DNA of 26,688 nt, taken from NCBI GenBank assembly GCA_037176905.1, contig JBBBWG010027768.1, positions 20,521 through 47,208 on the forward strand, in the 5' to 3' direction. The notes beneath the pieces were generated by a model, which saw only the letters and a program-made list of their open reading frames with translations, ran no database searches and was not told where the DNA came from. Made by a program: the position numbers and the translations under genes. Origin of the DNA: Azolla pinnata. Its lineage: Eukaryota > Streptophyta > Polypodiopsida > Salviniales > Salviniaceae. Below, one piece after another: positions 20,513 through 26,688 of this stretch; the stretch's first letter is position 1, and each line of letters opens with the position of its first letter.

Positions 20513-23500
20513 TTAAACTTTCTCCAGCTCATCAACTATGGATGTTCTTTGCGCATTCAACAGCTCCAGCCAACCTCTCAGTAACTTTCCTTGCCTTTCC
20601 AATAGCTCATTCTTTTCCTTCAATTCTCCCTCCAGCGCTTCAATTTCCTTTGAAATGGACAAAAGACACTCATAAGCAGGGCTTTTAGCAGACATTTATC
20701 GCACTTCAAAAATGAAACCCAGCAATGCTGAAATTGATGTTTTACTTTTAGAAACATGCTTTTTTCATTATATTTGACAAAGGGAAATGTATTCAGAAAG
20801 GCTTTATGATGAGTTCCTTTGGCATACCCTCTTTAAAGCCTCCTCCTTTCCAGGTTGATGCTTGTGATGGAGAGAAATAAAAAATAGTTGAAGCTTTCTA
20901 GCTGCTTCCATGAAGTCTTTCACATGACGTTCAACATCAGCTGTTTCAACAGTAAAGAAAAAACCGCAAAAAAAGAGCTGATCAGCAAATGCAAACCATC
21001 TGCTCTATTATTCTTCTTTTGTTTCACAAAGACAAGTCAAATTTCCATTCATCTCCATTAATGGCTTTGAGCCATTACAAATTATATGTTATATGATCAA
21101 ATCTATGATCTTTTAATAATAGATATAACCCAGGGTCATTAAAGGATAAACAAAAACTTGGGTGAATTCATGAATAATGGAAAGAAACTTCAAGGCAGTC
21201 CAGGAAATTGATAAACCTTGGTGAGAGGGATGAGCTGATCGATCCATTGCTTGAAGCTCTCGAGCAGGTAAACAAGGAAGCAAGCTCATTTCCATGGCTG
21301 ACACTAAGCTAAGTACCTCAGCCTGGTTCATCATCTTCGTATCTAATATAACAAATATAGAAATCGTTGCAAAAATTTCTCCACTCATGAAAAGCATTGT
21401 AACCCATAATCTAGGAGACAAATTCAATCAGAAACTATCATTCCATGAAACTGCTGTACAAAACAACTAGAATTTATCTACTCGACCTACAATCCCTGAT
21501 GTTCATTGCATTCCATCCACAGAAATAAGGGTTCTCTCTTCTACAAGCACTCTACATTCCATTCTTTCATTCATCCATTCAAAATTCTTATATTAAAATA
21601 TGTGCGCGTGTGTAAGTGGACCTATCTTTTTGACAGCTATGATTTTGACACAAACACAATGAAACATACTTCGGTTTCTCTCGAAAATGTTTTCTTTTCC
21701 ATTGAGAGCAAGAAATGTGAAAATATGAAGAAACCCTCTCTGAACTATGAGGAAATATGGGTAGAAGAGAAGACGGTAGAGCGCTACCTGATTGCAGGTT
21801 GTAAACCGTAAATCTCACTTGCACGTGGCTGTGTGGCCTATTGACAAGAAGAGGGTAAGAACATTTCTAGCTTTGGGGCTATAATTGTAAATTCGACATA
21901 AAGTTGTAAAACAGTATCCTCCATGAACAAAATACAAATCTCCGAATAGGTTACAACAAGTCATCATTGACCTCCACATTAGGCCAATTCCATCGATATT
22001 TCTATGTGAATAAACACAAGTTGGACCTACGTTCAAACAAATATTAAGAAAGATATCTAAGCATCTCAGAATTCTACATGCAATTAAGACGCGTTTGTAA
22101 AATTTAAAATATATAACATATAGGTACAATTAAATATTGTTTAGACCTTAAACAAAAATTAAATGTAAAAAGTGTTGTTTGTGTTCTGCTCTTTCTTTTC
22201 CCTGTTCTATGGTCAATCTGTTTTTGTTTGTATTTTTCCTGTAAATTTTTTTGTATACAATCTGTTTGTATATATGTAAACTATTTTGTATTATGCTGTT
22301 TGCATGAATGTATGCTGTTTGTATGTATGATGACTGTCTACATATCTACCTGAATGTATGCTCTTTGTGAGACCTAAACCGCATTAATGTAGTGCACTGT
22401 TTCTATGCATGTATTTATGCTGCTTGCATGACTGTATGCATGAATGTTTGCCTGAATGTACGCACATGATTGTATGCATACTGTTTGACAGAATGTATAC
22501 TGTTTGTATATATGTATGCATGAAGTTTTGCCTGAATGTATGCTGGTTGTAGGAACTAAAATGAAAAGAAGATATAGAAGATATGTATGTTGTATTCTTA
22601 CCAGATATAGAAGAGCAGGAAGAGCTGGAGGAGGTACAATAGACGGAAGATGCACGGCAGCAGCACGATAAGCAGAACAGGAGTGGGAGCAGCAGCAGGA
22701 CAGGAAAAGCGGGGGCAGCAGCAGGAGCAGGAGCAGGGGCACGTCAGGAGCAGGACCTTCTGATATGTCCTTTTACTGCTTCAACCTCAAACAATGGAAT
22801 AACAGGAACCTTGAGGTTCTTTCTAAGAGAAAATGCTCCCATTAATAAACAAAGTCTAGCCAAAGTCTGAAAGATACATTCAGTTATTTGATCTCTATCA
22901 TAGCATATATGCAAGATCAATTAGTGGTCACGTGCATCAAATTTATGCATGTAATAGGAAACCAAAATCCAGTTCCTGAGTTTTCTTTGCAGATTAAGCA
23001 TCCAACTGCGCTACATACTATTAATGAGAATAGCTTGTGTGAGCAGAATGATATGAAATGGAGCATAGTATAAATAAACGGGCGAAAACTTACCCAAAAA
23101 AACTCCACGAATGTGTCGGTGCACAAAACAATAAGCTCATACAAGTGAAATACTGAGTAAAATAAGCAAAACTGTCCAATGGTGGAAAGGGGTGTAAAAC
23201 GTATCCCATAAATCATTGCACACGAACTGCCAAAAATAATGGACTGATACTTGATGATTTTTAGTATAACTGACATTCTGCCGTTCCAACGTCCAGAACT
23301 ACATCTGGAACTTCCATACCAATTGAAAAATGGTCACGAATCACAACACATCAACATAGAGTTCACAACTTTGGTTCAGCTTCTTACAGTGTCTTGGTTA
23401 TTTATGTATAAAGAAGGAAGCTAGTTAGGAACTGGCACAAAATGCGAATTTTTTCTTCTAGGACACTCGCCAGCTTTATGTGACTGGTGTCAATTTTCAA

Positions 23501-24150
23501 TTTCAGGTTCACACACTTCTGAGGTGCTGAGATCAGTCTTCTCGTCATTTCTCACTATCAGAATGGATCACTTGACAGTGACTTTAACCATAATTCAACA
23601 GACCAATGCAAAGATTTTCTACCTGTTCCAAAATAACTTGCACATCAGAAAAACGTCCTAATTGCACTAGATTCCTGCGATATATCTCTAAGCGCATGGA
23701 AAGTCTAGTCATTTTTAATGTTGGAAACTTAACCACATTGGATTGTAAAATCCACTTTTGATTTTGGATGCACGTCTGCTCAGATTCCGTGTACGCTCAT
23801 CCACGTGTCTGCTCAGATGAGACCTTTAGCTTATATAAACTCGTGCAGCTCCTGAGTCGCATCTTCGCAGTGAGCAAAAGCTCGATTCAAACACGCAGAT
23901 TCTAACAATCTCGGGGAAGGGAATCTAAACCGCACGACACCAGAAAGACATCCGTGATTCACATTTCTGCCAGCGAGAGGAGGGCCGAAACGTGAATCAC
24001 GGGACCGAAAGAATAGAAACCATTACCTCTGCTGAGAGCACGGATGGAAGCATTCCTTCTTCGAGAATCGGTTCCTGTGTCTGTCGCAGTCTTCCCATCC
24101 TGTTGAGGCTCGTTGTCGTTAGATCTCCCGCCGGATTCGCGCAGAGACAT
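20513..24150 (-). CDS. MED28: Mediator complex subunit 28 (4 exons, minus strand)
   Basis: The model is complement(join(20513..20647, 20828..20940, 21217..21342, 24027..24150)), 165 aa; all introns are GT-AG and phases match. Exon 2 encodes SLLPCLPARELQAMDRS and AHPSHQ, exon 3 DVERHVKDFMEAARKLQLFF, and exon 4 the coiled coil EIEALEGELKEKNELLERQG ending RTSIVDELEKV. These match the plant MED28 family (Arabidopsis At3g52860), of similar length. MED28 belongs to the Mediator head, which links transcription factors to RNA polymerase II in the nucleus. The polar N-terminus, MSLRESGGRS onward (1-41), lies on its own exon, separated by a 2.7-kb intron. The exon 1 join rests on phase and splice sites only. 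If it is wrong, translation could start at Met45 or Met46 in exon 2. The gene is convergent with the Sec14-like gene. Confidence 0.9.
22180..22560. repeat. MED28: Degenerate TGTATGCTGTTTG array in MED28 intron 1
   Basis: Words such as CTGAATGTATGCTGTTTGTA and TGCATGAATGTTTGCC recur with irregular spacing. This is an old, diverged minisatellite, AT-richer than the arrays outside genes. Confidence 0.65.
22605..22745. repeat. GC-rich GCAGCAGGA/CAGGAGCAGGAG tract in MED28 intron 1
   Basis: The tract consists of imperfect GCAGCAG and CAGGAG repeats and is much GC-richer than the intron around it. On the minus strand it ends at TATATCTG followed by GTAAGA, a good donor, so a cassette or alternative first exon cannot be ruled out. 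No family match is seen in any frame. Confidence 0.5.
23719..23907 (+). mobile_element. Solo-LTR-like element in MED28 intron 1
   Basis: The 189-bp segment starts TGTTGGAAACTTAACCACAT and ends GATTCTAACA. These are near-inverted TGTTGG/CTAACA ends of the Copia or small-LTR (TRIM/SMART) type. It has a G-box CACGTG at 23802 and TATATAAAC at 23832, as an LTR promoter would. A 12-bp direct repeat, GTCTGCTCAGAT, lies at 23774 and 23807. I see no matching 5-bp target duplication, no second LTR and no primer-binding site, so the call rests on ends and promoter layout. Confidence 0.45.
23952..24002. repeat. 11-bp perfect inverted repeat beside MED28 exon 1
   Basis: CCGTGATTCAC at 23952-23962 is matched by GTGAATCACGG at 23992-24002, with a 29-base loop. 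It lies within 75 bp of the intron 1 donor of MED28, so in the pre-mRNA it could form a hairpin near that splice site. Confidence 0.7.
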
Positions 24151-24175
24151 GCACACCACAGTAAACCCTAAACCT
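24151..24175 (-). promoter_or_regulatory. MED28: MED28 5' leader with telobox
   Basis: AAACCCTAAA at 24163-24172 lies about 12 bases upstream of the MED28 ATG; read on the minus strand it is TTTAGGGTTT. It is the telobox often found in 5' regions of plant housekeeping genes. Diverged copies of it recur in the tandem array that starts here. Confidence 0.6.
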
Positions 24176-25260
24176 GCAACGTGATGACGATGATGACTAT
24201 GCATGTGCATGAATGTATGGAAGCGGTGCATGCATGCATGCATGCATGTGTATGCATGCATGTGCATGTGCGTGCATGTGTGTGCATGCATGTCTGCACA
24301 TATCATAGATGCATGACATGCGGATGAATGAATACACATGCATGCATACACGTGTGTGTGTATGTGCATGTGCGCGAATGCATGGATGCATGTGCGCATG
24401 TGTGCATGCATGCATGTGTCCATGTGTAAACCCCTAAACCTGCAAATGTGATGTCGAGCTACAGCTGATTTTATGCATGCCTGCATGCTGATGATGCATA
24501 TACATGCATGCATGTGCATGTGTGTGCGTGCATGTCTGCACACATCATCGATATATGACATGCAGATCAATGAATTGCACATATGTGTGTGCGCGTGAAT
24601 GTATGGATGCATGTGCGCATGTGTGCGTGCATGCATGTGTCCATGTGTGAACCCCTAAACCTACGAATGTGATGACGAGCTACAACTGATTTTATGCATG
24701 CCTGCATGGTGATGATGCATTACATGCATGTATGTGCATGTGTGTGCATGTGTGTGCATGCATGTCTGCACATATCATAGATGTATGACATGTGGATGAA
24801 TGAATACACATGCATTGTGTGTGTGTGGGTGCGAATGTATGGATGCATGTGCGCATGTGTGCATGCATGCATGTGTCCGTATGTAAACCCCAGAACCTGC
24901 AAATGTGATGACGAGCTACAGCTGATTTTATGCATGCATGCATGCATGGTGATGAAGGGACAAGCACAGATGAATGGATGAATGCATCTGTGCAGTGCAA
25001 TATGTATAGATGCATGCATGCATGCATGCATGTGTGCACGTGTCTCTATGTGGCATGGTGTATATGGGTGTGCATGTGGATATGCATATGCCTGCATGGT
25101 GATCATGGTACACACACACACATGGATGAATGAATGCATCTATGTAGTGAAATGTGTATCGATGCACGTATAAACATTTGTATGCATATGTGCATGTCGG
25201 TTTGCATGTATGTGTGTGTTGCGTATGCGTATGCATTTGAAAAACCTTAAACCAGCGATG
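24160..25260. repeat. ~220-260-bp tandem array upstream of MED28, four to five units
   Basis: Unit starts, marked by GTAAACCCCTAAACCTGCAA, lie at 24161, 24426, 24647 and 24883, with a decayed one near 25240. Later units share GATGACGAGCTACAGCTGAT, then TTTATGCATGCCTGCATG, CATGTCTGCACATATCATAG and GGATGCATGTGCGCATGTGT. The fourth unit is longer and more diverged. The first unit starts inside the MED28 leader, so MED28 sequences seem to be at the array edge. CATGCATG (RY-type) words are very dense. Confidence 0.9.
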
Positions 25261-26375
25261 CGACAGAGTACATTGATTCTGATTTTATGCATCCCTTGCA
25301 CTAACGATACATGTACCGATACCGATTAATGAACATATCTATGCATGCACGAACGTATGCTTGTGAATCTATGGATGCGTGTGTGTGGAGTTTGGATTCT
25401 TAAGTACATTTTAGCATTACAAACATGTAGTATGTACCCTCAAGTTAACAGTTGAAATGGCAGATTAGTGCAAAAAATAATTGAGGAAAAGAGGGCGAGG
25501 TTGTTTGTAAGTTTTGGGATAATGTGAACGTCGAATGGTTCACATGCAAAAACATATATGCTTGCTCGATGAGGTCAATTGAGAATAATCTTTACTCAAA
25601 TCGATGAAATATGCGTTCTCATGTCGATGAGCTAAAGATCTACGACTAAATCCAACGATTCCTGAAAATTTCCAAGCGTCTTCGAAGAAACCCTGAAGCT
25701 GAAAAGACGGGGATCTGTCTATTTGCATTTGCGAGGGGGTCGATCAAATCTCTCCACCTAACCTTCACTTCCTCTATATTTCCATCTTTCTTTGTGTATA
25801 TCAAGGTTATGTTCTAACAATGTCACGTATTAAAGCCAGAGTAGATCAGAGAAATCAATGCGACAAAAGAGAAGGTCAAGCACGTTTATGTCTAATAGAA
25901 GAGCTCAGATCAGGGCAAAGATCAATAGTCTACGCTGATTATGCCACCCAGAGCTATGTCGTGATAATTGACGATGATTAAGAAATGCGTTAGAAACAAC
26001 ACATGCTATTTGTAACCTTAATGTTTATAATAAACAATTGGTGGCTCTCATCGTATCTATCAGAGTTTCCATGCTTTCATGGTCTCACAGAAAACACTAT
26101 CGTGTATCTTCCGACAAATCGTGCTTGCATTTGTGTGTTTTCACCAACAAGCAGGCAATGGCAATGGCCAGAACAGATCACAAATTTCATAAGGCGATTC
26201 GATGCTCCGCACGAGCTTGTGAAATCAAACATGTCCTTGCAACGAACCATGCATGCATTGCAAAGCACACACATGTGGACACGCTCGCAAACATACATCC
26301 ATGCATGGATGCATGCACGACATTCACACATGCTCGCGTATGTGCATCCATACATTCACACGCATGTGTTTGCAT
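25261..26375. other. No recognised gene
   Basis: I see two short frames of unknown value: minus 25540-25728 (62 codons) and plus 25820-25981 (53 aa, starting MSRIKARVDQ and ending in IIDDD). Neither resembles a family I know, and both are of a length expected by chance. Near 26230-26370 CATGCATG words become common as the next array approaches. Confidence 0.35.
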
Positions 26376-26688
26376 CCAGATTCCATGCATCGACACATGC
26401 ATCCAGATTCCGCATCGACATATGCATTCAGATTCCACATCGACGCATGCGTCTATATTTCACATCGACACGTGCATCCAGATTCCATGCATCGACACAT
26501 GCATCTAGATTCCACATCGACGCATGCATCCAGATTATACACATCGACAAATGCATCTAGATTCCAGACACAGGCACATGCATCCAGATTCCACACATTG
26601 ACACATGCATCTAGATTCCAGATTCCAAACATCGACGCATGCATCTAGATTCCAGATTCCACGCATCGACACATGCATCTAGATTCCA
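26376..26688. repeat. 25-37-bp minisatellite reaching the window end
   Basis: Units of CATCGACACATGCATCCAGA plus TTCCA are repeated at least eleven times, with CATCTAGATTCC variants. In later units the AGATTCC part is doubled, making the unit longer. The array is cut by the window edge. Confidence 0.92.

Noticed and set aside
22374..22742. 122-codon Leu-rich minus-strand frame
   Set aside because: The Leu run comes from CAGGAGCAG repeats and the rest from the TGTATG array; it is inside MED28 intron 1.
23959..24636. 225-codon minus-strand frame
   Set aside because: Only its part at 24150-24027 is MED28 exon 1; the upstream His/Met-rich part is the tandem array read through, and the tail runs into intron 1.
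25820..25981. 53-aa plus-strand frame ending in Asp residues
   Set aside because: Short enough to be chance, with no family match or splice context.
1..26688. tRNA, rRNA or other structured RNA genes
   Set aside because: Scanning for T-arm words such as GGTTCGAATCC and its reverse found none with a matching cloverleaf; no rRNA core sequence seen.

Overview
The window is nuclear DNA of a land plant. It has spliced genes with short phase-consistent introns, a PLS-class pentatricopeptide repeat (PPR) editing-type protein, a plant CorA-like transporter, a Sec14-like lipid-transfer protein and the plant form of Mediator subunit MED28. The wording of the PPR repeats and the many unrelated tandem repeats suggest a fern or related seed-free vascular plant. 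That is inference; no marker here fixes the species. Layout: (1) 4-3536, plus strand: a four-exon PPR gene ending in a degenerate DYW domain. (2) 3537-8068: no convincing gene. It holds a run of tandem arrays: a faint 40-bp repeat, a diverged 190-bp repeat, a 75-bp minisatellite of about 13 units, and about 1.35 kb of CAC/CAT trinucleotide repeat. (3) 8069-11451, plus: leader and four exons of a CorA-like transporter with the GMN motif, a GC-AG intron and a His/Gln homopolymer near its N-terminus. (4) 11452-14299: no recognised gene, a 100-N assembly gap, then 43-bp and 44-bp arrays and very long alternating purine-pyrimidine tracts. (5) 14300-17591, plus: GA-rich leader with upstream ORFs and a palindromic telobox, then a three-exon Sec14/CRAL-TRIO gene whose first intron is mostly tandem repeats. 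(6) 17592-20400: 3' flank with a 68-bp array and a second GA-plus-telobox spot. (7) 24150-20513, minus: MED28 in four short exons. The 2.7-kb first intron holds a solo-LTR-like element. (8) 24160-26688: a 220-260-bp array that begins inside the MED28 leader, a plain stretch, and a 25-37-bp array running off the window end. The four genes are unrelated in function: organelle RNA binding, cation transport, phosphoinositide or lipid transfer, and RNA polymerase II transcription. They do not form a pathway. What unites the window is that nearly every intron over 1 kb and every intergenic gap holds its own tandem array, with little recognisable transposon coding sequence.
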